DNA of 64,000 bases from Streptomyces sp. NRRL F-5135 (GCF_000719775.1 NZ_JOHR01000004.1:310001-374000); one strand, 5' to 3'; shown: positions 26,201 to 34,059, numbered from the stretch's first letter. The notes: generated by a model not told the origin, from the sequence alone. A program made the numbers and translations.

Positions 26201-27279
26201 GGCAGATCGCGGTCCGCCGGCTCCCAGACCTGGCGGAAGCGCCGCCGCAGCTCCGGATGCGCGGCGCAGACGACAGCTCCCAGCAGTCCTGACTTGCCGG
26301 AGCCCACCGCGCCGGTGACGACCATCAGCGGGCTGTCGCCCGCCCACCAGGAGCGGTATGCGACCAGTTGCTCGGCCCGGCCGGAGAAGAAACCGACGTC
26401 CTGGGGAACGGAGACCAGGCCGCGCCCGGAGGCACGGTCGACGAAGTAGTTCGCGTCACTGATGTCCGCGCCCGTCGCGATCGTGGTGCCGAGGTCCTGG
26501 CCGGGTACGTAGCCGAACGACCCGCGACGCCGCTCGATCTGCTCCCGTGACAGTCCGCCGGCCTTCGGGTTGGGCAGGAAAGGCCAGTCGCCGTCGCCGA
26601 GTTCCAGGCTGAACCCGACGGAGATGCGCCATTCCTCCTCCTGCCTGACCACCCCGAACATCTCGAGGGCGAAGTCCTTGAAGTCGACGGCCGGCACCTC
26701 CAGCGCGAAGTCCCGGTCCGCCAGGCGGTGCAGCGCGGCGGCGAGCCAGCCGGTGAACCGGCCGCGCTGCGTGGGTGAACCGCTGACGGCGGCCCCCAGC
26801 GCCCAGACTCCCCGGTCGGTGCCGAGGTCGGTCAGTGACTGCCGTCCCGTCGCCGTACCCGCGTCGCAGGTGTCCACCAGGAATACGGTCCGAGGGCCGT
26901 CCGGGGCGCGGTCGGCCCGGCTTTGCGCCTTCCCGATCCACCGGTCCACGTCGACCTCTTCGCCGTCGCGGCCGATGAAGCAGAGCCGCCCGCCGGGGTT
27001 CTGGGTGCCATGGCCGATCAGATGGATGACGACGACGTCGGCCGCCGACCGTTCCTCCGTGAGGATCCAGCGGCGCAGCAGGCCCTCGATCTCCACCTCG
27101 GTCGGATCGAGCGCCCGCTCCACCCGCACGTCGAACCGGTCGAACGCCGCGCCGACCTCGGCGACGCGCTCGGCGACGAAGCCCAGTTCCTCCCACCCCG
27201 TGCCCTCGTCGAAGCATCCGACACCGATCGACAGCACCATGACCCTGGGCTTGTCCTGAACGTTCGCTGCGCTGTGCAC
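23287..27279 (-). CDS. Caspase-like protease / STAND (NACHT-type) NTPase / WD40 protein
   Basis: This protein has about 1330 residues. Residues 1-240 are a C14 caspase-like domain: His90 in VIHLIGHGTQN and Cys138 in TVFLVDTCDAG form the dyad, and GLY-like blocks follow. Residues about 295-640 are a STAND P-loop NTPase: Walker A GAVGSGKSG (323-331), Walker B RRLVVIDALDE (about 426-436), sensor-like RILTGSRPE. YRLFHQGLADYL (about 672-683) is typical of the helical arm after such NTPases. From about 860 to the end there are WD40 blades, each with AFSPDG and WD-type endings. So the C-terminus senses, the middle switches with ATP, and the N-terminus cleaves. The downstream hydrolase overlaps by 4 bp. 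GTG 27279 is chosen for GGGGG upstream; GTG 27282 and ATG 27240 are alternatives. Confidence 0.88.
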   Translation of the reverse strand: MHSAANVQDKPRVMVLSIGVGCFDEGTGWEELGFVAERVAEVGAAFDRFDVRVERALDPTEVEIEGLLRRWILTEERSAADVVVIHLIGHGTQNPGGRLCFIGRDGEEVDVDRWIGKAQSRADRAPDGPRTVFLVDTCDAGTATGRQSLTDLGTDRGVWALGAAVSGSPTQRGRFTGWLAAALHRLADRDFALEVPAVDFKDFALEMFGVVRQEEEWRISVGFSLELGDGDWPFLPNPKAGGLSREQIERRRGSFGYVPGQDLGTTIATGADISDANYFVDRASGRGLVSVPQDVGFFSGRAEQLVAYRSWWAGDSPLMVVTGAVGSGKSGLLGAVVCAAHPELRRRFRQVWEPADRDLPEIAEIVAVHARQRTAQQLIDMIVSQAGLTPPAPEKPGIDDGEDNRPGATHWTVHMLREALYEEDKRRLVVIDALDESAEPDAVVRLIEALVVPSEKKTPQAPPCRILTGSRPETVAELPKALEDGSRGVLLDLDKADRTVVKDDVRHYIAALLRASEPYAGGAASEYVDIIAATAANNIAGQGTEDTRWGPFLLAGMFVHYMVTRKKPPQDLADANAHAGRAAGDLPTILEAVLDARHHAFPLLRPVLHVLARSKGDGMPLTVLRRCVEAFHDGSRQSDAMDFSKEQFTRTLVEASPFLYSQREPGGKVALYRLFHQGLADYLRTHPWNSLDAIDTAGERSLEGVLFGALVAPHLGAREGEDSWADAEPYVLRHALDHVAAAGLSDQAEALLTDPYFLVRFDPRQDPRPLDLAASASADEYRRLLATSWSAHSELTGGADRASVLAYDAHRLGMTGKQVEFTSMARALSADRQGVSHCAVWARGGVSDTRSRLIHSRSTMIHDVAFSPDGELLAAATHGGVEVRSAETWQLVTPPFGRTERWVEAVAFSPDGRRLAFNTGENGQQLRMWDVETRSLTGASWPAHTGQINSVAFSPDGRMLAAGGEDHTVSVWDITANPPVEVARTRHEGAVADVAFSPDGRSLVSCGRAGLALLGMDDERKTTWLADSWSVAVTFSPDGALLACLDSDGDVSLWATATREVTDTVSLGDVAVSGGLSFSPDGGCLAAGTSGSLKLVDMASTEVIGDLGNRDRFVQGVAFRPTPPLQLVSCALRGSLRLWKTLDQDLDDEPLDQFTSELVACSLDGRLLVAADNEESALRMYEPVSGRKLGEVPLGRHTIDEVLGFSPTGHLLAMLSAEKSLLLLRADTQPHPRIEVVSTSVKSTGRESCAFSPDGGLLAMLVTMGQPSFGAVTYPTLIKIWDTRSLRLTGRVPLPGRPDRFHFTGPDKLFVSMDGAIAVYDCSGPDKEPV

Positions 27280-27360
27280 CACGCCCCCGAAGTGATCACT
27301 TGACGCGCGACGCCGGACGAGCGCACCGGCGCGGCCCAACGACGTTACCTGATCGCGCGG

Positions 27361-28392
27361 TCAGGCAGGACCACGCGAAGGGCGTCCCTCGCGCAGCCCC
27401 AGCACCGCCGCCAGCCGGCGGTAGGAGTCCAGCAGCGCCGTGCGGTCGTACGTACTGGTCGTGACCAGGTACTCGTCCGCGCCGCTGCGCGCCAGCAGCT
27501 TCTCCAGGCCGGCCGCCACCTCCTCCTCCGTGCCCGCGAGGTGGCCGCGCAGGGACTCGTCGAACAGCGCGCGCTCCCGGTCGGTCCCGCGGGTGGCGAG
27601 GACCTTCTCCACGGGGGCGAGCGGCGGGAAGACGCCGTGCGTGCGCGAGTACGCCGCCGACCAGGCTTCCGGGAGCAGCAGCCGGCGCGCCTCCTCGGAG
27701 GTGGCGGCGACCGCGACGGTGCCCGAGAGCATCACGTACGGCCGCTCGCCCCAGGCCGACGGGCGGAAGGCGCGGCGGTAGTCCTCGATCGCCCGCAGCA
27801 TCGCGTCCTCGCCCCGTACGGCCGCGATGACCAGCGGCAGTCCCGCCTCGGCCGCGATCCGGGCGCCTCTGCCGGTGGCCAGGACGAAGGCGGGGATCCG
27901 CATCCCCTCGGCCGGGCGGGCGTGGACCTGGGGGTGGGCGGTCTGGGTGCCGGTGAAATAACCGAGGAGCTCGACGAGCTGTCCGGCGAAGTCGTCCGCG
28001 TCCCGCTTGTCCCGCCCCAGTGCCCTGCGTATCCCGTCGGTGAACCCGACGGACCGGCCCAGGCCCATGTCGATCCGTCCGGGGAACAGCGCCTCCAGCA
28101 CTCCGAACTGCTCGGCGACGACCAGAGGCTGATGGTTCGGCAGCATCACGCCGCCGGTGCCGACCCGGATGGTGCTCGTCGCGGCGGCGACGGCGGCCGC
28201 GAGCACGGTCGGCGCGGAGCCGGCCACCCCGGGCACTCCGTGGTGCTCGGAGACCCAGAAGCGGTGGTAGCCGAACGCCTCGGCCGCGCGGGCGAACGCG
28301 ACCGTGTCGCGCAGCGCCTCGGGGCCGTCCCCGCCCTCCCGCGTCCGGGAGCGGTCCAGCACGGAGAACCTGGTCGTCGTCGAGATGCTCAC
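27361..28392 (-). CDS. LLM-class flavin-dependent oxidoreductase (MsnO8-like)
   Basis: The 343-residue bacterial-luciferase-like TIM barrel has FWVSEHHGVPGVAGSAPTVLAAAVA, VGTGGVMLPNHQPLVVAEQF and GRIDMGLGRSVG near the N-terminus, the usual signature of the MsnO8/YtmO-type subgroup. These enzymes use reduced FMN and oxygen; the substrate cannot be told. GTG 28392 gives the family-typical start (strand TTRFSVLDRS). It is separate from the caspase gene (81-bp gap upstream of that gene's start) and 91 bp downstream of dodecin on the same strand. It could act with flavin stored by dodecin, but this is only proximity. Confidence 0.88.
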   Translation of the reverse strand: MSISTTTRFSVLDRSRTREGGDGPEALRDTVAFARAAEAFGYHRFWVSEHHGVPGVAGSAPTVLAAAVAAATSTIRVGTGGVMLPNHQPLVVAEQFGVLEALFPGRIDMGLGRSVGFTDGIRRALGRDKRDADDFAGQLVELLGYFTGTQTAHPQVHARPAEGMRIPAFVLATGRGARIAAEAGLPLVIAAVRGEDAMLRAIEDYRRAFRPSAWGERPYVMLSGTVAVAATSEEARRLLLPEAWSAAYSRTHGVFPPLAPVEKVLATRGTDRERALFDESLRGHLAGTEEEVAAGLEKLLARSGADEYLVTTSTYDRTALLDSYRRLAAVLGLREGRPSRGPA

Positions 28393-28483
28393 ACCTCGTT
28401 CAACGCCCGGGCGGCACCAGGATTCCCGGATCCGAACGGCTCAGGGGCCACGGGCGCGTGGGCTCCCCGCGGTCCCGCCGTCG

Positions 28484-28699
28484 TCAGCTCCCGTCCTCGA
28501 TGCGGAAGCCGACCCTCAGCCCGACCTGGTAATGCTCGATGTCGCCGTCGACGATGTTGCCGCGGACCTCCGTCATCTCGAACCAGTCCAGGCCGCGCAG
28601 TGTCTCGGCCGCGCGGGCGATGCCGTTGCGGATGGCGTCGTCGACGCCCACGTGAGAGGTGCCGACGATCTCGGTGACCCGATAGGTGTGGTGGGACAT
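28484..28699 (-). CDS. Dodecin (flavin-binding dodecamer)
   Basis: The 71-residue protein has the dodecin sequence pattern: YRVTEIVGTSHVGVDDAIRNGIARA, a central W in LDWFEMTEVRG, and a last strand YQVGLRVGFRIE. Dodecins form hollow dodecamers that sequester FMN/FAD or coenzyme A. ATG 28699 is preceded by GGAGGGA and gives the family length. It is upstream of the flavin-dependent oxidoreductase on the same strand. Confidence 0.92.
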   Translation of the reverse strand: MSHHTYRVTEIVGTSHVGVDDAIRNGIARAAETLRGLDWFEMTEVRGNIVDGDIEHYQVGLRVGFRIEDGS

Positions 28700-28815
28700 G
28701 GGCCGTTCCCTCCGCTGCTCGCGTCGCGCTGGTCCCTCCACCCTGCCCCACCCCGCGCCACCGCGCGAGGCGTGCGGCGGACCGCGGGCACACAGCGTAC
28801 GTATCGATCATGTTT

Positions 28816-28829
28816 CCGGTCTTGACCGG
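28816..28829. promoter_or_regulatory. Palindromic GntR-type operator candidate
   Basis: CCGGTC-TT-GACCGG is a perfect 14-bp palindrome, 103 bp upstream of the sugar-binding lipoprotein start. Its GGTC-NN-GACC core resembles sites of HutC/GntR regulators such as DasR (core TGGTCTAGACCA). The site overlaps TTGACC (28822-28827), which could be a -35 box, so it would act as a repressor site. Confidence 0.6.
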
Positions 28830-28931
28830 CTTATTGGCCCATACCAAAATCCCACACACCCGTGCGAACGCAGTTCGCTTCCCCCACGCCGGGTTCCCTT
28901 TTCGTGCCGCCACGCCAGAAGGTCGACCCCC

Positions 28932-30185
28932 GTGAAGAACCGACGTCTCGTCCACGTCCTCACCCTCCTGTCCTGCACGGCCCTCGTCGGCTGCGGTGCG
29001 GTGCCAGGGCTGGGGGACGGTGCCACCACGGTCACCGTCTGGCTGATGAAGGACAGTGCCTCCGACGACTTCCTCCGGCGATTCGTGGCCGACTACGAGA
29101 AGGAACACCCGTCCGTCGAGTTGGACATCGTCGTCCAGGAGTGGTCCGGGATCGGCGAGAAGGTGACGAAGGCCATCGAGGGCGACGACGGGCCGGACGT
29201 GATCGAGGTCGGCAACACCCAGGTGGCGCGGTACGCCGAGAGCGGGCGGCTGCGGAACCTCACGCTGGAGTCGATACGCGACCTGGGGAGCGAGGACTGG
29301 CTGCCCGGCCTGGCCCAGCCCGGCAGTATCGACGGTGCGCAGTTCGGCATCCCCTGGTACGCGGCGAACCGCGTCGTGATCTACAACAAGGACCTCTTCG
29401 AGCGCGCCGGGATCGACCGGCCGCCCACCACCCGCGCGCAGTGGCTCACGGCCACCGACGCCCTGGACCAGAACGGTGACCAGGGCATCTACCTCGCCGG
29501 GCAGGACTGGTACACGCTGGCCGGATTCATCTGGGACGAGGGCGGGGAGCTGGCCGTCGAGCGGGGCGGCGACTGGCGGGGCGCGATCGACTCGCCGGCC
29601 GCGCTCAAGGGCATGGACTTCTACAAGAGGCTCCAGGCGCTGGGGGACGGTCCGCGCAACGCCGACGAGGCGACGCCGCCGCAGGCCGAGGTCTTCGCCG
29701 AGGGCGATGTCGCGCAGATCATCTCCGCGCCGAACGCCGCGCGGGTCATCGAGGAGAAGAATCCCCAGCTCGCCGGGAAGCTCGGTTTCTTCCCCATTCC
29801 GGGCAAGACCGCGGCCGAACCGGGGACGGTGTTCACCGGCGGCTCTGACCTGATCGTCCCGAAGAACTCCAGCCACCAGTCCGCCGCCGTGGACGTCGTC
29901 AAGGCGCTGGCGAGCGAGAAGTGGCAGACGGAACTGGCCCGCACCATGAGCTACGTGCCGAACAAGACCACGCTCGCCGATGTCGTCGGCGGCGACGCCG
30001 GTACGGCGGCGATGGCCGAGGGAGCGGCGCGCGGCAGGGCCACCCCGAACTCACCGCTGTGGGCGGACGTCGAGGCCGACAACCCGATCAAGCCCTATAT
30101 GACGGCGGTCCTCCAGGGCGAGGACCCGAAGCGCGCGGCGAAGACGGCGGCGGACCGTATCACCGCCGCGCTGTCCACGGACTGA
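28932..30185 (+). CDS. Extracellular sugar-binding lipoprotein of an ABC transporter (orphan)
   Basis: The 417-residue family 1 solute-binding protein has a lipoprotein signal (LTLLSCTALVGCG). Typical blocks are VTVWLMKDS, DGPDVIEVGNTQVARYAESG, GIPWYAANRVVIYNKDLFERAG and a C-terminal MSYVPNKTTLAD. It resembles N,N'-diacetylchitobiose or disaccharide binding proteins of Streptomyces. No permease or ATPase genes flank it, so it either shares permeases encoded elsewhere or acts as a sensor. GTG 28932 was chosen for the signal peptide. A palindromic operator lies upstream. Confidence 0.85.
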   Translation: MKNRRLVHVLTLLSCTALVGCGAVPGLGDGATTVTVWLMKDSASDDFLRRFVADYEKEHPSVELDIVVQEWSGIGEKVTKAIEGDDGPDVIEVGNTQVARYAESGRLRNLTLESIRDLGSEDWLPGLAQPGSIDGAQFGIPWYAANRVVIYNKDLFERAGIDRPPTTRAQWLTATDALDQNGDQGIYLAGQDWYTLAGFIWDEGGELAVERGGDWRGAIDSPAALKGMDFYKRLQALGDGPRNADEATPPQAEVFAEGDVAQIISAPNAARVIEEKNPQLAGKLGFFPIPGKTAAEPGTVFTGGSDLIVPKNSSHQSAAVDVVKALASEKWQTELARTMSYVPNKTTLADVVGGDAGTAAMAEGAARGRATPNSPLWADVEADNPIKPYMTAVLQGEDPKRAAKTAADRITAALSTD

Positions 30186-30570
30186 CGCGTACGGGCCCCG
30201 CCGCGCCGCTGCCGTGTCCGGGAGGGCGGACGGGCGGACGGCCGGCGGGCGAGGCCCTGATCCCGAAGCGGTCCCTCGCCGGGCAACGCGGTGCCCGGCC
30301 CGCCGGGCCCACCGGCGGACTCGCGCCCGGCCCGCCGGCACCGGCGTGGCTTGCGCCCGGCCGGGCGCCCCCCGGTGGGCCCGGCCGAGTGCGCGCGGCG
30401 CCGCCCTCGCGGATCCACGGCATTCAGCCGTCCCACATCCGCTCTCCGCCGTGTGGTCATGTCAAATCCAGCCGGTCACGGAAGAAACGACAGTGCGGGT
30501 GCCCGGCCGGCGCACGGACGGCGGCCACGGGCACCGGCACCGGACCGTCCCCACGGCACAGGAGTCAGCC
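30186..30570. other. Intergenic region before olsBA
   Basis: This 385-bp stretch is very GC-rich with many short GGCC/CCGG inverted repeats that could terminate transcription from the upstream gene. A less GC-rich patch near 30455-30500 (ATGTCAAATCC, AAGAAACGACAG) is the likeliest promoter region for olsB. No gene is seen. Confidence 0.5.
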
Positions 30571-31419
30571 ATGTCCGCCATCGCCCCCGCCCCGCTCTCC
30601 GCCGCCCGGCTTCCCGCCCCGCTTTCCGGCCCGCTTTCCGTCCCGGCGCCGGCCCCGGCCCCCGCGCCGGCCTCCGCGCCCGGTGACGGAACCCGCTACC
30701 GGGTGTCCCTCGCCCGCGACGCGGAGGACGTACGGGCCGCACAGCGGCTGCGCCACCTGGTGTTCGCCGGCGAGCTGGGCGCCCGCCTGGAGGGGCCCGA
30801 GCCCGGCCTGGACGCCGACGCCTTCGACGCGTACTGCGATCACCTGCTCGTACGGGAGGAGAGCACCGGCGAGGTCGTCGGCACCTACCGGCTGCTGCCG
30901 CCCGACCGGGCCAGGGCCGCCGGGCGCGTCTACTCCGACAGCGAGTTCGACCTCTCCCGGCTCGCCCCGATCCGTGACGACCTGGTCGAGGTCGGCCGGT
31001 CCTGCGTGCACCCGGCGCACCGCACCGGCGCGGTCATCGGCCTGGTCTGGGGCGGCCTGGCCCGCTACATGACCACCCGGGGCCACAACTGGCTGGCCGG
31101 CTGCTGCTCGCTCCCGCTCAACGACGGCGGGGCCCTGGCCGCCTCCGCCTGGCACACGGTGAGGGACAAGCACCTGGCGCCCGAGGAGTACTGGGTCACC
31201 CCGCACCGGCTGTGGACGCCGGGTCCCGGCGCCGCGCCCGTGCCGTCCGCCGAGCTGCCGCCGCTGCTGCGCGGCTATCTCCGGCTCGGCGCCTGGGTGT
31301 GCGGCGCGCCCGCGCACGACCCGGAGTTCGGCGTCGCCGACCTGTACGTCCTGCTGTCGATGCGCCGCACCAACCCCCGCTACCTGCGGCACTTCCTCTC
31401 CCTCGTGCCCGCCGCATGA
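30571..31419 (+). CDS. olsB: Ornithine N-acyltransferase (GNAT), ornithine-lipid synthesis
   Basis: The 282-residue protein has a low-complexity Ala/Pro N-terminus (about 1-38) then a GNAT-like acyltransferase domain of the OlsB type: RLRHLVFAGELGARLEG, GTYRLLPP, YSDSEFDL, EVGRSCVHPAHR and MTTRGHNWLAGCCSL. OlsB acylates ornithine with a 3-hydroxyacyl group from acyl carrier protein to give lyso-ornithine lipid. The next gene encodes the second acyltransferase, overlapping by 4 bp (ATGA, 31416-31419). ATG 30571 follows CACAGGAGTCAGCC, an AGGAG ribosome site. Gene name follows the family and gene pairing; in S. coelicolor the equivalent genes lie beside sdh. Confidence 0.87.
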   Translation: MSAIAPAPLSAARLPAPLSGPLSVPAPAPAPAPASAPGDGTRYRVSLARDAEDVRAAQRLRHLVFAGELGARLEGPEPGLDADAFDAYCDHLLVREESTGEVVGTYRLLPPDRARAAGRVYSDSEFDLSRLAPIRDDLVEVGRSCVHPAHRTGAVIGLVWGGLARYMTTRGHNWLAGCCSLPLNDGGALAASAWHTVRDKHLAPEEYWVTPHRLWTPGPGAAPVPSAELPPLLRGYLRLGAWVCGAPAHDPEFGVADLYVLLSMRRTNPRYLRHFLSLVPAA

Positions 31420-32444
31420 GCACCTGGCTGCCCACCGCGCCCTGTGCCCCGGCGTCCTGCTGCGCGCACCGCGGCCCCACGTCCGGTGCGCCGAGGGCGG
31501 CGGCCCGGCTGCTGGCGGGCGTCACCGTCGTACTGGCCGGGGTACTGCTCGCCCCGGCGACCGCCCTCCTGGGGCCGGCGCTCCGTGAGCGGTGCACCCG
31601 CGTGTGGGCGCGCGCGGTGCTGTGGGGATTCGGCGTGCGGGTCCGTGTCACCGGCCGGCCGCCCCGGCGCGGGAGAGGTGTCCTGGTCGTCGCCAACCAC
31701 GTCTCCTGGCTCGACATACCGCTCGTCGCCACCGTCCTGCCCGGCCGGATGCTGGCCAAGACCGAGATACGTCACTGGCCGGTCCTGGGGCTGCCTGCGG
31801 CGCTCGGCGGCACCCTGTTCGTGGACCGGGAGCGGCTACGGGCCCTGCCCGGCACCGTGCGGGCCCTCACCCGGGCGCTGACCGCCGGTTCGCGGGTGAT
31901 CGTCTTCCCGGAGGGCTGTACGTGGTGCGGCCGCGACCAGGGGCGGTTCACTCCGGCCGCCTTCCAGGCCGCGCTGGACGCGGGCGCCCCGGTGTGTCCC
32001 GTACGGATCACCTACCGGGCACCGGACGGGTCGGTGTCCGGGGCACCGGCGTTCATCGGCGACGACACTCTGCTGGTGTCGTTGTGGCGGGTGGCGGCGG
32101 CCCGCGGGCTCACGGCGGAGATCACGGTCCTGCCGCCGCTCCCCGCCGAGGCGCCCGCCGTGCCCTCCGACGCCGGCCCCGCGCGCCGGGTGGCCCCCGC
32201 CGCGCGCCGGGCGCTCGCCTCGGCGGCCCGGCAGGCGGTCGTCGGGACGGGCGGTCCGCGACCCCAGGTCACCTGGCCCCATGGTCCGCGGCCCGGGGCG
32301 CGGACCGCCGCACGCGGCCTCGCGCCGCCTCCCGCCCGTCAGGCCACCGTCGCCAGCGACAGCGCGAACCGTCCCTCCCCGTCGGTCCACCAGTGTGCCA
32401 ACTCCAGTCCGGCACATGCGAGTTCGGTTCGTACCCCCTCCTGA
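31416..32444 (+). CDS. olsA: Lyso-ornithine lipid O-acyltransferase (PlsC family)
   Basis: The 342-residue protein has a membrane segment (about 28-50), the acyltransferase motif NHVSWLD (H-x4-D) near residue 90, then FVDRERL, FPEGCTW (motif III) and PVRITYR (motif IV). It adds the second acyl chain to lyso-ornithine lipid at the membrane. The start overlaps olsB. The C-terminal 70 or so residues (after about 270) are hydrophilic, Pro/Ala/Arg-rich and not part of the fold. The last 106 bp lie antisense over the 3' end of egtD, so the tail sequence is constrained by the other strand. Confidence 0.87.
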   Translation: MSTWLPTAPCAPASCCAHRGPTSGAPRAAARLLAGVTVVLAGVLLAPATALLGPALRERCTRVWARAVLWGFGVRVRVTGRPPRRGRGVLVVANHVSWLDIPLVATVLPGRMLAKTEIRHWPVLGLPAALGGTLFVDRERLRALPGTVRALTRALTAGSRVIVFPEGCTWCGRDQGRFTPAAFQAALDAGAPVCPVRITYRAPDGSVSGAPAFIGDDTLLVSLWRVAAARGLTAEITVLPPLPAEAPAVPSDAGPARRVAPAARRALASAARQAVVGTGGPRPQVTWPHGPRPGARTAARGLAPPPARQATVASDSANRPSPSVHQCANSSPAHASSVRTPS

Positions 32445-33301
32445 CGGAACTTCGCCGACACCTCCGTGCGCATCTCCTCACCCGCCTCGAAGTGCACCGC
32501 GAGACCGAGTTCCGGGATCTTGGCGGTGAGGGACCTGCGCGCCCGGAGCCGCATCTCGATCCACTCGTTCTCCCGGTCCCAGAGCGCCACGTGGTCGAAG
32601 TCGTCCGCACGGAAGTCCGCGCCGAGCTCCCGGTCGAGGACGGTCAGCACGTTCTTGTTGAAGGCGGCCGTCACCCCGGCCGCGTCGTCGTACGCCCTGA
32701 CCAGGACCGACTCCTCCTTCACCAGATCCGTGCCGAGCAGCAGCGCGTCCCCCGGCGCCAGCAGCGCGCGCACCGACGAGAGGAACACGGCCCGTTCGGC
32801 GGGCAGCAGATTGCCGATCGTGCCGCCGAGGAACGCCACCAGCCGGGGGCCCGGGGTGTCCGGCGGCGTCAGCCGCGTGGTGAAGTCCGCGATCAGCGCG
32901 TGCACCCGTAGCGACGGGCGCTCGGCGAGCAGCGACCGGGCCGCCCTGGCCAGCGCGCTCTCGCTCACGTCGACCGGCACGTAGGTGTGCACACCGGTCA
33001 GCGCGTCGAGCAGGTGGCGGGTCTTGTCGGAGGAGCCGGACCCCAGCTCCACCAGGGTGCGCGCGCCGGTCGCCGCCGCGATGTCCGGGGCGCGGGCGAG
33101 CAGGATCTCCCGCTCGGCGCGGGTCGGGTAGTACTCGGGGAGCCGGGTGATCTCCTCGAACAGTTCGCTGCCCCGCGCGTCGTAGAACCACTTCGGGGGC
33201 AGCGTCTTCGGTGTGCGGGTCAGCCCGTGGAGCACATCGGAACGCAGCGCGGCGCCGGTGGCGTCCTCGGGGAGGGTGCGGGTCGTGCGGTACGGGCTCA
33301 C
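32339..33301 (-). CDS. egtD: L-histidine N-alpha-methyltransferase (ergothioneine)
   Basis: The 320-residue methyltransferase converts histidine to hercynine with three SAM molecules. Recognisable segments are LPPKWFYDARGSELFEEITRLPEYYPTR, the SAM loop LVELGSGSSDKTRHLLDAL, VDVSESAL, LVAFLGGTIGNLLP, LLLGTDLVK and AYDDAAGVTAAFNKN. It is the last gene of the egtABCD operon; GTG 33301 overlaps the egtC stop by 4 bp. The 3' end is antisense to the olsA tail over 106 bp, so the two converging messages overlap. Confidence 0.95.
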   Translation of the reverse strand: MSPYRTTRTLPEDATGAALRSDVLHGLTRTPKTLPPKWFYDARGSELFEEITRLPEYYPTRAEREILLARAPDIAAATGARTLVELGSGSSDKTRHLLDALTGVHTYVPVDVSESALARAARSLLAERPSLRVHALIADFTTRLTPPDTPGPRLVAFLGGTIGNLLPAERAVFLSSVRALLAPGDALLLGTDLVKEESVLVRAYDDAAGVTAAFNKNVLTVLDRELGADFRADDFDHVALWDRENEWIEMRLRARRSLTAKIPELGLAVHFEAGEEMRTEVSAKFRQEGVRTELACAGLELAHWWTDGEGRFALSLATVA

Positions 33302-34059
33302 GCGGGCGGCTCCTTGAGGGGGGAGAGCGAGACGCCGGTGCGGGTCGCCACGACCAGGGTGCGGTCGGGGACCTCGTGCCAGCGCGGATCGTCGTCGTAC
33401 GGCTCCGAGGCCACCACCACGCGGCGGCCCGGGCCGGTCAGGTACCACAGCGAGTCCCCCCAGGCGGTGGCCCCGATCCGGGTGCCGTCCGTGACGAGCA
33501 GATTGAGCCGGGAGGCGGGCGCTGCCGTCGCCACCTCCAGGACGGTCTCGGTCAGCGCCTGGCCGACCTCGTCGCCGGACCGCAACCGATACCCGAGCAG
33601 CGCCCAGACCAGTGCGGAATCGTTTCTGGCGGCCAGTGTGAGCACCTCCCGGGCGGGCAGCGCCGCCATCGGCGCGGCCAGGCTGTCGGGCCAGCCGCCG
33701 ACCGCCCCGTTGTGACTGAACAGCCAGGGCCCGCCGGCGTCGGCGAACGGCGCCGCGGCGGCCTCGCCGTCCGCCCCCGGCTCCGTGGCGTCCCGCACGG
33801 CCGCGAGCAGGGCTCCCGTACGGACCACCCGGGCCAGATCGGTGAAGCCCGGGTCGGACCAGATGGGCCCGGCGCGGCGGTAGCGCGCGGGCACGGGGTC
33901 GCCCCCGGCGTACCAGCCGACACCGAAACCGTCGGCGTTGACCGTCCCGTTGCGTTGCCGGCGCGGTGCCCAGGACTGCCGGTACAGTCCGTGCGGCGGC
34001 GCGGTCAGCACCTCGCCGAGGGCCACCGTCGGCCCCAGGAAGGCGATATGACGGCACAT
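33298..34059 (-). CDS. egtC: Gamma-glutamyl-hercynylcysteine S-oxide hydrolase (ergothioneine)
   Basis: The 253-residue class II glutamine amidotransferase-type hydrolase has its catalytic Cys at position 2 (MCRHIAFLG), then NADGFGVGWY and FSHNGAVGGW. It removes the gamma-glutamyl group after the EgtB step. ATG 34059 overlaps the last base of the egtB stop (TGATG arrangement), and the exposed N-terminal Cys requires exactly this start. The stop overlaps the egtD start. Confidence 0.95.
   Translation of the reverse strand: MCRHIAFLGPTVALGEVLTAPPHGLYRQSWAPRRQRNGTVNADGFGVGWYAGGDPVPARYRRAGPIWSDPGFTDLARVVRTGALLAAVRDATEPGADGEAAAAPFADAGGPWLFSHNGAVGGWPDSLAAPMAALPAREVLTLAARNDSALVWALLGYRLRSGDEVGQALTETVLEVATAAPASRLNLLVTDGTRIGATAWGDSLWYLTGPGRRVVVASEPYDDDPRWHEVPDRTLVVATRTGVSLSPLKEPPA

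Noticed and set aside
23374..26292. Plus-strand open frame of 972 codons opposite the caspase/STAND gene
   Set aside because: Composition is random-looking with high Arg/Gly/Gln and no motif, while the minus strand encodes clear caspase, Walker and WD40 motifs.
28304..28825. Plus-strand frame overlapping LLM and dodecin genes
   Set aside because: Shadow of two well-supported minus-strand genes; no domain.
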